The notes under the pieces are model-generated. The model saw only the letters and a program-made list of their open reading frames with translations. It was not told the DNA's origin and did no database searches. From the NCBI RefSeq assembly GCF_000379465.1, contig NZ_KB905403.1, positions 440,452 to 504,451 on the forward strand: 64,000 nucleotides of DNA, given 5' to 3'. The stretch's first letter is position 1, and each line of letters begins with the position of its first letter. Source of the stretch: Sciscionella marina DSM 45152 (lineage in GTDB: Bacteria; Actinomycetota; Actinomycetes; Mycobacteriales; Pseudonocardiaceae). Made by a program: the position numbers and the translations under genes. Below, one piece after another: positions 43,183 through 52,233 of the stretch.

Positions 43183-43567
43183 GGTCTCGTCGGCCTGGTG
43201 CACTACATCCGGCGCAGCGTCGCCGACGGCTTCGGTCTGCTCGCGCCCCTGGCCGGCCGGATCGAGCCCACCACCGCGATGGACCAGGTCGGGGCCAGGG
43301 CCGACGCCCGCACCCATGCCCTCGTGGCACGAGTACATGACGACGGAGCACTCCGCACCGACGTCACCACCATGGACCTGTCCCTGCTCATCGATCAGTT
43401 CAGCCGCCTCCCGGCACCACCCGACCAAGGCTCCCCACCTGCGAGACCGTCTGCTGGGCATCGCCATTGACGGCCTCCGCTCGACCACGAACACGCTCCC
43501 CGCACCGGCACCCGCCCCTGACGTCTACAGCGAGCTCTGGCAGCACAGAGCAGATGTAGGGAACTAG
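43183..43567 (+). pseudogene. 3' remnant of a TetR-family regulator, frameshifted
   Basis: Helical C-terminal TetR-like sequence (IRRSVADGFGLLAPLAGRIEP, HALVARVHDDGALRTDVTTMDLSLLI), then after a frame change near 43425 LRDRLLGIAIDGLRSTT, which is the usual TetR tail. There is no HTH. It meets the CoA-transferase remnant head-to-head at about 43183, so a deletion removed the 5' ends of two divergent genes. Confidence 0.55.
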
Positions 43568-43612
43568 GAAAGCGAGCGGCTCGTCACTGTCAAGGGCTCG
43601 GCCAGGCGGTGG

Positions 43613-44050
43613 TCAATGGACGACAAGGACGGCGCATGTCGCGTGTTCGGCGCAGGCGGCGCTCACCGAGCCCATGAGGAGTCCGGCGACGGCTCCGTGT
43701 CCGCGGGAGCCGACGATGAGCATGGAGGCCGAGGAGGCCTCCTCGATGAGCACGCTCGCGCTGTCGCCCTCGACGACGACGGACTCGCATGCTTCCGGTT
43801 GCCGGTCACCGAACGCCTCGCGCAAGGCGTCGTGCTGGATGCGGCGAGCCCACTCGTCGTCGCCACCGATCACCTCGCTGCCGTAGACGTCTTCGGCCGA
43901 GGAGGGCGCCTGCCATTCGGTGACGATCCTCAGCCCGGTGCCCAGGGCGGCGCCGAGGTTCCCGGCGATGCGCAGTGCCATGACGGAGGAGGGCGAGCCG
44001 TCCACCCCGCCGATGACCGCGTCGGAGACCTCGGTGACCGTGTGGCTCAC
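43613..44050 (-). CDS. Universal stress protein (UspA family)
   Basis: A 145-residue protein; GTG at 44050 (VSHTVTEVSDAVIGGVDGSPSS). It is a single Usp domain with an N-terminal GVDGSPSS strand-loop, an Asp-rich acidic middle, and a C-terminal ATP-binding G-x2-G-x9-G(S/T)-like motif: VGSRGHGAVAGLLMGSVS followed by CAVLVVH. It probably binds ATP. It is downstream of degraded sequence, with no regulator such as DosR visible. Confidence 0.85.
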   Translation of the reverse strand: MSHTVTEVSDAVIGGVDGSPSSVMALRIAGNLGAALGTGLRIVTEWQAPSSAEDVYGSEVIGGDDEWARRIQHDALREAFGDRQPEACESVVVEGDSASVLIEEASSASMLIVGSRGHGAVAGLLMGSVSAACAEHATCAVLVVH

Positions 44051-44140
44051 GGGTGCGGCTTGCGGGACCTGCCAGATGTACGAGCTTCTCCTGCCACTGA
44101 TGCCCGGCGATGCCCCGGTTGACGACGGGGCGGGGACCGC

Positions 44141-44296
44141 ATGAGCGTCCCTGCGTACGAGGCTGTCATCGCTGCCACGGCTCGACCCGGGGTTTTCGTC
44201 GGCGCCACGATGGTGATCGTCGCGCTCGCCTGCCTGGGCTTCGCCTCGGTCAACGTCTTCTCCGAGGCGACCGGGTACGTCGACGCCGACCCCTGA
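44141..44296 (+). CDS. Possible 51-residue single-TM small protein
   Basis: ATG at 44141 to TGA at 44294. Codons are strongly GC-ending, as expected for genuine coding here. The product has one hydrophobic helix (VFVGATMVIVALACLGFASVNVF) and an acidic tail (VDADP). GGGGCGGGG lies just upstream. It may instead be the tail of a lost transporter. Family unknown. Confidence 0.35.
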   Translation: MSVPAYEAVIAATARPGVFVGATMVIVALACLGFASVNVFSEATGYVDADP

Positions 44297-44711
44297 ATAG
44301 CCCGGCCGTGGAGTCGGCGTTCCACCGGCCGATCGCCGCTGATAAACCACGTCCGGGCGGGCGATGGTGGCCCAGTCCTGCCAGGGGCTGCATGGCCACC
44401 AACTCGACCTCACCCGGTGCGGCTTGACACAGCCTTGCCATCGCCGCGATGTCACCATCGCAGATGTCGTCCCGGATGGCGTCGAGGCCGTCGATCGCGG
44501 CGCTGGTCGCCGCGCCCAGTTGGTCCAGCGTGCTGGCCGGCTCGAGCGGCGGAGTGATCACGAATCGCTCACGGATCTTAGCTGGTGCCCGACTGGCCGA
44601 GCTGTTCCAGGGCGCGCAGCACCTGATCGGACGACGGGGACATTTGCAACGCGGACGAGGTCATTGGCGGCACCTTCAGTGAGAAGTCAGGTTAAGACTC
44701 AGCGTCAGGAC
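44297..44711. other. Eroded stretch with short reverse-strand frames
   Basis: On the minus strand a 27-codon frame (MTSSALQMSPSSDQVLRALEQLGQSGTS, 44662-44579 region) and a frame from 44561 starting MITPPLEPASTLDQLGAA have coding-like composition, but neither extends into a recognisable family. They look like remnants or very small genes. No promoter or terminator is convincing. Confidence 0.3.
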
Positions 44712-45575
44712 TTACAGCGGCAGGTCAAGGGACCCGGCGAACTCGCGTAGTAACCGGTTCGAGCGTTCGGGCTGGTCCCACAGCACTTGGTGGCCGGCTC
44801 GCTCGACGAGTTGGAACGTCACTTCGGCACCAGAGTGCTTCTGGATCTCTGCTGCGACGTCAGGCGGGGTGAGCGGATCCTCAGCGCCGGCCAGCACAAG
44901 CAGCGGCTCACGCACCGTAGACAGGTCGGCGCGCAGGTCGAGGTCGGCGAATGTGGCCATGAAGTGCTCGTTGACCTCGGGCGTGGTGATCCGCTCATTG
45001 ACGATCCGAGTGAGCACGTCGCCCGGCGGGCGCAGCCGGGCCAGTGGCGCGCAGACCCGAGCCCATTCCTGCTCGTTTTCCGGCGACGGATCGTGGAGAG
45101 TCCGTGCCATCACCCGGGCGGCGTCCTCTCCCCCGAGTTCGCGGTATCGCTCGATGATCTCGCTTGCGGCAGCCCTCCGCGCCGAAGACCCGACGATCAC
45201 TCCACCCCGAACCACGCCGGGATGGCTGGCCAGAAATCGCTGCACCACGAACCCGCCGAACGATGTCCCGACCAGCAGAACGTCCGTCAAGCCGAGAATT
45301 TCCACGAACTGACGGACATCGTTGGCCCACTGGTCCAGTGTCCAGTGGGCTGGATCCGATCGGTCGCTCCGGCCGTGGCCGCGCTGGTCGGGAACGACCA
45401 CTGTGGCCCAGTCCTGCTGCGGCGCAAGGAAGTAGCGCAACTGCGCGCCGTCGATCCCCGGTCCGCCATGCAGGCCGAGAACAACCGGCTTGCGCGAGTC
45501 CCAGGACCGCCGGGTGGAGGCGGTGAAATAGATGCCGACGTCGGCTAACGTGATTCGCAAAATGCGTCCCATCAT
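44712..45575 (-). CDS. Alpha/beta hydrolase (proline-iminopeptidase-like)
   Basis: A 287-residue protein; ATG at 45575 (MMGRILRITLADVG). HGGPG oxyanion motif (about residue 38), VVPDQRGHGRSD, the nucleophile Ser in VGTSFGGFVVQ (about residue 108), Asp in AGAEDPLTPP and His in RAGHQVLWDQP. A cytoplasmic serine hydrolase; the peptidase-type cap region is not diagnostic, so the substrate is open. The same reading frame runs on upstream into a cytochrome P450 remnant, which may create a fused message but not a plausible functional fusion. Confidence 0.8.
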   Translation of the reverse strand: MMGRILRITLADVGIYFTASTRRSWDSRKPVVLGLHGGPGIDGAQLRYFLAPQQDWATVVVPDQRGHGRSDRSDPAHWTLDQWANDVRQFVEILGLTDVLLVGTSFGGFVVQRFLASHPGVVRGGVIVGSSARRAAASEIIERYRELGGEDAARVMARTLHDPSPENEQEWARVCAPLARLRPPGDVLTRIVNERITTPEVNEHFMATFADLDLRADLSTVREPLLVLAGAEDPLTPPDVAAEIQKHSGAEVTFQLVERAGHQVLWDQPERSNRLLREFAGSLDLPL

Positions 45576-45599
45576 CGTGAGGTGGACCGACCGACGGGT

Positions 45600-45845
45600 C
45601 GGCCGGCGAACCGAATCCGGAGGTCGATCGGGAACAACGTGCTGTTGGTGGAGACAGACTTCGGGAGCACTCCACTCAGCTTGACGGCCGTGCCGGGGGA
45701 CTTGCTGAACAAGCTCGTCGAGGCGCCGCAGCGCGAGATCCGCAGCCACGCACCGGCGAGCGCCTGCCCCAAAGGGGAAATACTCCGTGATCCACGGACG
45801 CAAACTAGCCCATCGCTCGGGCCTGAACTTCTCGGGCGTTGGGAA
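45600..45845 (-). pseudogene. Cytochrome P450 C-terminal remnant
   Basis: The fragment starts PTPEKFRPERW and contains EYFPFGAGARRC, the PERF/heme-binding region (heme Cys near 45751), but the residue after Cys is V-A rather than the usual G and the tail drifts in frame. Everything before the K-helix is absent. Its 5' break lies beside the IS21 helper remnant at about 45850, so the insertion probably truncated the P450. Confidence 0.65.
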
Positions 45846-45855
45846 GCGTCTCCCC

Positions 45856-46138
45856 GTCATCCGAGCCGACCTCATCGTCGTCGCCGACTTTGGCCTCCTG
45901 CCGGTTTCCCCGGACGCCGCGGGGGCTTCTACCGGCTAGTGGATGCCTCCTACGAGCGCTGCGTGCTTGCGGTCAGCTCAAATCTTCATCCGTCAGGATT
46001 CGACGAGATCATGCCGAAACCCTCGCCACGGCGACCGTCGATCGGCTGCTGCACCACGCCCACGTCGTGGTCACTGAAAGTGACAGCTACCGGCTTACCG
46101 AAGCCACTACCGGCAAGGGGGTGAAGCTTTTCACCTAA
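45856..46138 (+). pseudogene. istB: IS21-family helper ATPase (IstB) C-terminal remnant, two frameshifts
   Basis: Three frames joined give a contiguous IstB tail: IRADLIVVADFGLLPVSPDAA (Walker B region), then FYRLVDASYERCVLAVSSNLHPSGFDEIMPK, then TLATATVDRLLHHAHVVVTESDSYRL to a stop at 46138. The N-terminal Walker A half and istA are missing. It is a dead fragment. Confidence 0.75.
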
Positions 46139-46145
46139 CAAGCTC

Positions 46146-46222
46146 GGGGAGAAACCCTGTCCACCAGCGTGGAATTCTCCTGTCCACCCACGGGGAGAAC
46201 AATGTCCGCCACCGGGGAGAAG
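46146..46222. repeat. IS21-type terminal repeats
   Basis: Repeated GGGGAGAA plus TGTCC(A/G)CC motifs (about 46146, 46191 and 46213, with a degenerate copy near 46170) follow the istB remnant directly. Multiple short terminal repeats of this kind are typical of IS21-family ends. Confidence 0.6.
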
Positions 46223-46426
46223 ACCGGCTCTGGCACACTTTCCGTGAAGCCGTGGACTGGGTGCACGGTCGAACTCGACAGGAGTTGTTGCGGAGACCCG
46301 TGAATCGCTGTCGCCCATCGAGATCCGGCCGACCAGATGGCACGCGACATCCTACGATCCGGATCCGGACGACCTACCAGATCACGACAAGTGCGCGAGA
46401 GCCAAATTTCTTACAGTCCCGAAGCC

Positions 46427-46585
46427 CACATCCGAGTGCGCTGTGGCGGCGTTGAGTGCTGTCGTGCTCGAGTGATGGTGCAGGGGTGGCTGTGCGGTCG
46501 GTGTTGGTGGGAGGTCTCGCCGGTAGGCTCATTCGGTGCCCAGGGTGCGGTTGAGGTGCTCTACCTTGCCGTTCTGCCGGGGCCT
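46427..46585 (-). pseudogene. IS481-type transposase C-terminal remnant
   Basis: RQNGKVEHLNRTLGTE (DDE-domain Glu helix) followed by a stop and, in another frame, NTDRTATPAPSLEHDSTQRRHSALG. Both phrases are the end of IS481/IS3-like integrase-core transposases. In-frame stops and shifts make it non-functional. Confidence 0.6.
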
Positions 46586-46651
46586 CTCAAACACCCGTGA
46601 TGACGGAGCGGCCGGGCATCGCCGTGGTGACCGGGGCAGTGGTGGGCTTCG

Positions 46652-47203
46652 TTACGGGATCCAGTTCTCGATGCGGCAAACCTCGGCTTGGCGGGGGAAC
46701 ACCTTGGTTGTCAGCACGCGGTGCACTTCCTCGTCGCCATCGAGGCAGCCGTCGGAGAGCACCGTGATGCGATAGTCGAGATCGGCGGCCTGGCGGAGCG
46801 TCGAGAGCACCACACCGCTGGTGGCGATACCGCTGAGGACAAGGGTATCGATGTCCGAAGCACGCAGCACGACGTCGAGGTCACTGCCGGCGAAGGCGCT
46901 GACCCGGCGTTTGGTGACCACGATGTCGCTTCCCTGCGGGGTGATGTCGGGATGGATCTCGGTGTCCCTTTCTCCGATGAGCATGCCGCCCGAATCGGTA
47001 ATGGCGCCGAACCCGCGGTTGCGGCTGCTCACTTCGGGATATCCGGCCCGAAATCCGACAACCACATAGATGACCGGGAGCCGGGCGCTTCGCGCGGTGG
47101 CGATCGCCTGGCCGAGGCGGGGAAGGTAGTCCGGGAAACCTTCGGTGAACCGGGAGACGATTCCCTGCTGTATGTCCATGACCAGTAGTGCGCTCTTCGA
47201 CAC
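46652..47203 (-). CDS. Isochorismatase-family hydrolase
   Basis: A 183-residue protein starting MSKSALLVMDIQQGIVSRF. Catalytic Asp in MDIQQG and Lys in VVTKRRVSAFAGSDL. The position of the usual nucleophile Cys reads SGIATSGVVLSTLRQA, so the Cys is absent, as in true isochorismatases rather than nicotinamidases. It is the last gene of the MarR-MFS-isochorismatase operon, 12 bases after the transporter. Confidence 0.85.
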   Translation of the reverse strand: MSKSALLVMDIQQGIVSRFTEGFPDYLPRLGQAIATARSARLPVIYVVVGFRAGYPEVSSRNRGFGAITDSGGMLIGERDTEIHPDITPQGSDIVVTKRRVSAFAGSDLDVVLRASDIDTLVLSGIATSGVVLSTLRQAADLDYRITVLSDGCLDGDEEVHRVLTTKVFPRQAEVCRIENWIP

Positions 47204-47215
47204 GGATTACTCCTT

Positions 47216-48898
47216 TCAGTATGACCGCTGGTGGCGGCCGCGAAGCAGTGAGGCGATGGCTGCGACCACGGCCATCACGGCCGCTGCGGTGAACACGGTG
47301 ACCAGACCCTGATGGAACGGTGCCGAAACCAGGGACGGGAAAAAGCCCTTGCCCGTGAGGATGTCTGCGTTGTGCTGCGGCAGAGCCTGCAGTACGCCGC
47401 CAGGGGCGAGGAGGTGCTCGATCGGGTTGTTCCCGAGGAAAGTCGCGAAAAGCGTGCTGACCGGAGGGAGTGCGGCCACATGGCCGGCGACGGCGGTGGG
47501 AACGCCCTGGGACTGCAGTCCGTTGGACAGCGTGAGCGGCAGCGATCCGGCGAGGCCGGAGATCATCAGCGAGAAGAACACGCCGATGGACAGGGCCGTT
47601 CCGGAGTTCTGGAAGGTGGACCGCATGCCCGAGGCGACCCCGCGCTGTTCGGGCGAGACACTGCTCATGATCGCCGAGGTGTTCGGTGCGGAGAACATGC
47701 CTTGCCCGACGCCGCTGCACAATAGCAGGACGGCGAACAGCGGGTAGGAGAAGTTCACCGGCAGCGAGAGCAGGCCGATGAACGAAGCGGCGACGATACC
47801 GAGGCCGGTGGTGGAAAGCGGCCGGGCACCGAATCGGTCGGAGAGAAAACCGGAGACCGGTCCGGCCAGCAGGAAACCCACGGTCAGCGGCAACATGTAG
47901 ATGCCGGCCCACAACGGGGTGTCCTCGTAATCGAAACCGTGTAGCGGTAGCCAGATTCCCTGCAACCAGATGATCAGCATGAACTGCAGTCCACCGCGCG
48001 CCACCGCCGTCAACAGTGCCGCGAGGTTACCCGCAGCGAAGGCACGGACCCGGAACAGCGCCAGGCGGAACATCGGTTCGGCGATCTTGGTCTCGGCGAC
48101 ACAGAACACGATAAGCAGCAGCACCCCGAGTCCCAGCCCCCCGAGCACCCAGGGGCTTGTCCAGCCGGTCGGGTGCTCACCGTAGGGCTGGATCCCATAT
48201 GTGATCGCGGCCAGCAACACACCGGTCCCGGCCGCGAAGGTGAGGTTGCCGATCCAATCGATCCGCGCTGCCCGGCGCTGCCCGGTCTCACGCAGGCTGC
48301 GATACGACCAGACCGTGCCGACCACCCCGATCGGCACGCTCACCCAGAACACGGCCCGCCAATCGATCGCGGCGAGCAGCCCTCCGGCGACCAGGCCGAT
48401 GAACTGCCCGGCCAGGGCGGTGATCTGGTTGATTCCCAGGGCCATACCGCGTTGGCGCGCAGGGAATGCGTCGGTCAGGATCGCCGCCGAATTCGCGGTG
48501 AGCATCGATCCGCCGAAAGCCTGGACGATCCGCCAGCCGATCAACCACAACGCACCCGGCCCAGCGCTGAGAGGGTCCAGCGAGAGCGCGAGCGAAGCGC
48601 ACGCGAAGATCGCGAAACCCATGTTGTACATGCGGACCCGGCCGAAGATATCGCCCAGTCGCCCGAGTGCTACCACCAGCACCGCGGACACCAGGAGATA
48701 CCCGAGGATCATCCACAGTAGGTACCCGATGTTCGCTGGAATCAGCGGGTCCAGGCCGATTCCCCGGAATATCGCGGGCAGCGAGATGATCACGATCGAA
48801 CCGTCGACCGTGGCGATCAGTACTCCGAGGGTCGTATTGGACAGCGCCACCCATTTGTAGCGGGGCCCCACGGTCGTGCCGGTGTCGGTGGTGGTCAC
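47216..48898 (-). CDS. DHA2-family MFS drug exporter (14 TM)
   Basis: A 560-residue protein. TM1 motif TLGVLIATVDGSIVIISLPAIFRGIG, motif A GRLGDIFGRVRMY, motif C-like QFIGLVAGGLLAAIDWRAVFW, typical of EmrB/QacA-type antiporters. Its ATG overlaps the MarR stop by four bases. With the divergent-type operator before marR it forms a MarR-controlled efflux operon. The substrate is unknown; such pumps export antiseptics or aromatic compounds. Confidence 0.92.
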   Translation of the reverse strand: MTTTDTGTTVGPRYKWVALSNTTLGVLIATVDGSIVIISLPAIFRGIGLDPLIPANIGYLLWMILGYLLVSAVLVVALGRLGDIFGRVRMYNMGFAIFACASLALSLDPLSAGPGALWLIGWRIVQAFGGSMLTANSAAILTDAFPARQRGMALGINQITALAGQFIGLVAGGLLAAIDWRAVFWVSVPIGVVGTVWSYRSLRETGQRRAARIDWIGNLTFAAGTGVLLAAITYGIQPYGEHPTGWTSPWVLGGLGLGVLLLIVFCVAETKIAEPMFRLALFRVRAFAAGNLAALLTAVARGGLQFMLIIWLQGIWLPLHGFDYEDTPLWAGIYMLPLTVGFLLAGPVSGFLSDRFGARPLSTTGLGIVAASFIGLLSLPVNFSYPLFAVLLLCSGVGQGMFSAPNTSAIMSSVSPEQRGVASGMRSTFQNSGTALSIGVFFSLMISGLAGSLPLTLSNGLQSQGVPTAVAGHVAALPPVSTLFATFLGNNPIEHLLAPGGVLQALPQHNADILTGKGFFPSLVSAPFHQGLVTVFTAAAVMAVVAAIASLLRGRHQRSY

Positions 48899-49338
48899 AG
48901 TTTGTCCCCGAGCCGGTCGAGCAGCGGTAGCACGGCGAGCAGCTTGCGGCGTTCGGTCATGGTGAATTCCGCGGCCAGCACCGCGGCCAGCCGTTGCACA
49001 CTCTCGGAGCGCCGATCCCTGAGCACCTTGCGACCCGCAGCAGTGAGCGACATTCCCACACGCCTGCCGTCGGCCGGATCGGTGTCGCGTCGCACCAAGC
49101 CCCGCCGTTCCAGGACGGTGAGCGTACTGCCCATCGCCTGCGGCCGGACCCGTTCGAGCTCGGCAAGCTCACCAGGCGAGCGCGGACCGTCCCGCTCCAA
49201 CCGGCCCAGCGCCGACACCTCGGACATCGTCAGCTCGCCGACAGCGTGACGCTGTCGCAAACGCCGGGCGACCCGCCCGATCAGCAGCCGCAACTCACCA
49301 CCGAGCTGTACCAGTTCATCGGACTCACGATCCCGCAT
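48895..49338 (-). CDS. MarR-family transcriptional regulator
   Basis: About 147 residues from ATG 49338 (MRDRESDELVQLGGELRLLIGRVARRLR). Winged HTH: LTMSEVSALGRLERDGPRSPGELAELERVRPQAMGSTLTVLERRGLVRRDTDPADGRRVGMSLT. It is the first gene of a three-gene operon with a DHA2 pump and an isochorismatase-like hydrolase. It most likely represses its own operon through the dyad at 49348-49372. Confidence 0.92.
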   Translation of the reverse strand: MRDRESDELVQLGGELRLLIGRVARRLRQRHAVGELTMSEVSALGRLERDGPRSPGELAELERVRPQAMGSTLTVLERRGLVRRDTDPADGRRVGMSLTAAGRKVLRDRRSESVQRLAAVLAAEFTMTERRKLLAVLPLLDRLGDKL

Positions 49339-49347
49339 ATTTAGTAA

Positions 49348-49372
49348 CAATAGACTTATCAATCTACTATTG
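49348..49372. promoter_or_regulatory. MarR-type operator dyad
   Basis: CAATAG (49348-49353) and CTATTG (49367-49372) are perfect complements 13 bases apart, with inner TAGA/TCTA also symmetric, in a locally AT-rich patch 10 bases upstream of the marR start. Typical of MarR autorepression sites. Confidence 0.65.
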
Positions 49373-49985
49373 CGAGTGGCGGAGCACTATGTCCGGATGA
49401 TCCCGGTATCGGGCCGAATCGACGAGGGGCAAGACTTGCCCCATAGGGACAGGCATCGATCGAAGCGATCGAGTCGCGCGCGGTGACCGCCCGCAAACAC
49501 CGGCAACTGATCCACGACCTGCTCGATAAGGTTGAGGCCGCCCGAGATCACCGCAAGATCGATCTCGGCTTGAACACCGTCAAACGCTACGCGCGCATCG
49601 ATCACTCCGGCGGTGGTGTAGTGCCGCAGGGCGTGCTCGGCCCCGAGGCAACCGGTCACAAGGTTGGGACCATGCGTCCTTTGGCGGCATTGAGCATGGA
49701 GGCCGAACACCGCGCATCTCGAGGTCGACACTGTCCCCGAGCCGACCGGTTTCGCGGGGACGCCGGTGCCGTTGGGGCGAGAACAGTTGCACCTCATCGC
49801 GGCCGTCGGCATACACGCCGTCGCGACGGCGGAACCGGGATGCACCCGCCGGGGACGGCGCACCGCCGACGATGTCGGCTGCCTGTGACCGTGACGAGCC
49901 CGCTACCCCGGAAGGAATCCGGCTGCTACCGGCTGCTGAGCTCGGCCAGCGCAGCAGCCGGGTGCCGGTATCGCTCGCTGTCGTT
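49373..49985. other. Gene-free stretch with transposase fragment
   Basis: About 610 bases. It includes the ISL3-type remnant (49470-49605) and, further on, a forward frame around 49725-49890 (VDTVPEPTGFAGTPVPLGREQLHLIAAVGIHAVA in part) with coding-like composition but no identifiable family or start. I read the whole as decayed mobile DNA. Confidence 0.4.
49470..49605 (+). pseudogene. ISL3-type transposase internal remnant
   Basis: RAVTARKHRQLIHDLLDKVEA followed by LGLNTVKRYARID matches the second HTH of ISL3-family transposases (K-H-x-x-I-H-x-L-L ... L-G-L-x-x-x-T-V-x-R-Y-A-R). No DDE residues remain around it. Confidence 0.5.
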
Positions 49986-50360
49986 TCAGCTCGCGGCGAG
50001 GGCAGCGTATTCGGCGTCGGTGAGCAGCCGCGAACGGATCAGGAAGCGGACCCCCTCGGGCGCTTCAAGGGAGAAGCCTGCGCCCCGGCCGGGCACCACG
50101 TCAATGGTGAGGTGGGTGTGTTTCCAGTACTCGAACTGAGCCGCTGACATCCAGACCGACACCGGTTCATCGACTCCGGGCACAGTCAGATCACCCAGGT
50201 GGACATCGGAGCTGCCGATGTGGAAATCCCCTGCGGGGTAGCACATGGGTGAGCTGCCGTCGCAACACCCGCCGGACTGATGGAACATCAACGGCCCGTG
50301 CATGCCGGTGAGCCGGTGCAGCATGTCCGCGGCGGAAGTGGTGACATCGACCCGCTGCAT
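49986..50360 (-). CDS. DUF779 protein, aldehyde-dehydrogenase partner
   Basis: About 124 residues from ATG 50360 (MQRVDVTTSAADML), with AGAGGGA just upstream. DUF779 hallmarks are MFHQSGGCCDGSSPMCYP (three conserved Cys, probable metal or redox site) and a C-terminal GxGFSLEAPEGVRFLIRSR. In many actinobacteria and proteobacteria this gene follows an acetaldehyde dehydrogenase, as here (64 bases after the ALDH stop). The biochemical role is not established. Confidence 0.85.
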   Translation of the reverse strand: MQRVDVTTSAADMLHRLTGMHGPLMFHQSGGCCDGSSPMCYPAGDFHIGSSDVHLGDLTVPGVDEPVSVWMSAAQFEYWKHTHLTIDVVPGRGAGFSLEAPEGVRFLIRSRLLTDAEYAALAAS

Positions 50361-50424
50361 CGCAATCCCTCTTGTCTTCGTCAACGAGTGGGGCGCTCCA
50401 AACGGTCGCCTTCCACGGCCGGTT

Positions 50425-51948
50425 TCAGAACAGGCCCTGCGGCTGGTCTGAGTAGCTCACCAACATGTTCTTGGTCTGCTGGTAGTGATCGAGCATCATC
50501 TTGTGATTCTCTCGCCCGATGCCGGATTGCTTGTAGCCGCCGAAGGCGGCGTGGGCGGGATAGACGTGGTAGCAGTTGGTCCAGACTCGCCCGGCCTGGA
50601 TATCGCGGCCGGCCCGGTACGCGGTGTTGATATTTCGCGACCACACCGCGGCGCCGAGCCCGTAAAGGGTGTCATTGGCTGTCTTCACGGCATCGTCGTA
50701 GTCGTCGAACTTCGTGACCGACACGACCGGGCCGAAGATCTCCTCCTGGAAGATCCGCATCTTGTTGTCGCCCTCGAAGATCGTGGGTTTGATGTAGTAC
50801 CCACCGGAGAGCTCACCGGCCATCTCCGCGCGTTCGCCGCCGATGAGAACTTTGGCGCCCTCCTGCTGGCCGATGTCGAGATAAGAGAGGATTTTCTCGT
50901 ACTGGTCATTGGAGGCCTGCGCCCCGACCTGCGTTTCGGTGTCCAGCGGGTGTCCCTGCACCAATGCCTCGGTGCGCTTGATGACGTCGGGGACGAACTC
51001 TTCATAGATGCCTGCCTGGATCAGCGCACGCGACGGGCAGGTGCACACCTCACCCTGGTTGAGGGCGAACATAGTGAAGCCCTCGAGAGCCTTGTCGTAG
51101 AAGTCGTCTCGATGCGTGGCGACATCGTCGAAGAAAATGTTCGGCGACTTCCCACCGAGTTCCAGGGTCACCGGGTGAATGTTCTCCGAGGCGTACTGCA
51201 TGATCAACCGCCCCGTCGTCGTCTCCCCGGTGAAGGCAACCTTGGCTACCCGCGGGTGCGCGGCAAGCGGCTTGCCCGCCTCGGCGCCGAACCCGTTGAC
51301 CACGTTCACCACTCCTGCCGGGATCAGATCGGCGATCAGCGAAAGCAGCACATGGATCGAGGCCGGAGTCTGCTCGGCGGGCTTGAGCACCACCGTGTTC
51401 CCCGCGGCCAGCGCCGGGGCCAACTTCCAGGTCGCCATCAGAATCGGGAAATTCCACGGGATGATCTGCCCGACAACCCCGAGCGGCTCGTGGAAATGGT
51501 AGGCCACCGTGTCCGAGTCGATCTCCGAGATGCCGCCCTCCTGAGCCCGGATCGCAGCGGCGAAATACCGCCAGTGATCTACCGCCAGTGGGAGATCAGC
51601 CGCCAGCGCCTCACGCACCGGTTTGCCATTCTCCCAGGACTCGGCCACGGCCAGCTTTTCGATATTCGCCTCGACACGGTCGGCGATACTGTTCAACAGC
51701 GTCGAGCGCTCAGTCGCCGAGGTCTTCGACCACGCTCCGAAAGCACCCGCGGCCGCCTCGACCGCACGGTCGATGTCCTCGGACGTGCCACGAGCGATCT
51801 CGGTGAAGTCTTGCCCCGTCACCGGCGTCGGATCGGCGAAATACTGCCCCTTGGCCGGTGACAGATACTCGCCGCCGATGAAATGCCCGTAGCGAGACTC
51901 GTAGGAAACCACACTCCCCGCGGACCCCGGGGCGACGTACTGGGTCAT
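50425..51948 (-). CDS. Aldehyde dehydrogenase (acetaldehyde/AldB-ExaC type)
   Basis: 507 residues; ATG at 51948 follows GTGGAGG. NAD(P)+-dependent oxidation of aldehydes to acids. Motifs: [43 protein letters not shown] (catalytic Glu), [13 protein letters not shown] (nucleophile Cys, about residue 300), and EEIFGPV. The [18 protein letters not shown] start and [11 protein letters not shown] are typical of the ExaC/AldB group, which acts with alcohol dehydrogenases. It forms an operon with DUF779. Confidence 0.95.
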   Translation of the reverse strand: MTQYVAPGSAGSVVSYESRYGHFIGGEYLSPAKGQYFADPTPVTGQDFTEIARGTSEDIDRAVEAAAGAFGAWSKTSATERSTLLNSIADRVEANIEKLAVAESWENGKPVREALAADLPLAVDHWRYFAAAIRAQEGGISEIDSDTVAYHFHEPLGVVGQIIPWNFPILMATWKLAPALAAGNTVVLKPAEQTPASIHVLLSLIADLIPAGVVNVVNGFGAEAGKPLAAHPRVAKVAFTGETTTGRLIMQYASENIHPVTLELGGKSPNIFFDDVATHRDDFYDKALEGFTMFALNQGEVCTCPSRALIQAGIYEEFVPDVIKRTEALVQGHPLDTETQVGAQASNDQYEKILSYLDIGQQEGAKVLIGGERAEMAGELSGGYYIKPTIFEGDNKMRIFQEEIFGPVVSVTKFDDYDDAVKTANDTLYGLGAAVWSRNINTAYRAGRDIQAGRVWTNCYHVYPAHAAFGGYKQSGIGRENHKMMLDHYQQTKNMLVSYSDQPQGLF

Positions 51949-52233
51949 GACAACCTCCACCCACCCGCTCAGCAGGACAACTGACCGTGAGCTCCGCATA
52001 AGCGGGAAAAACTCGATCACAAGGCCGTATCTGCGGTGTCTTCATGCTCATGGTAACGCGGTACCGACATTATGCGGTAGGGGCAACAAGCCGTCCGGAC
52101 CAGACGCAAGAGCAAAGGCCGCCAGGGTCCCCTCCCAGCCGCCCTCCGGCGCAGTACTGCTGCGAGGGCGTTCACCCCTCGAGCGACCCCGATGGCACCG
52201 GATCGATGCGGTGGTGGCCAGGAACCGTGGTCG

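Noticed and set aside
45576-45875. P450-alpha/beta hydrolase fusion protein
   Set aside because: The in-frame continuity is accidental: the P450 part is truncated and degenerate after the heme motif, and the hydrolase has its own start.
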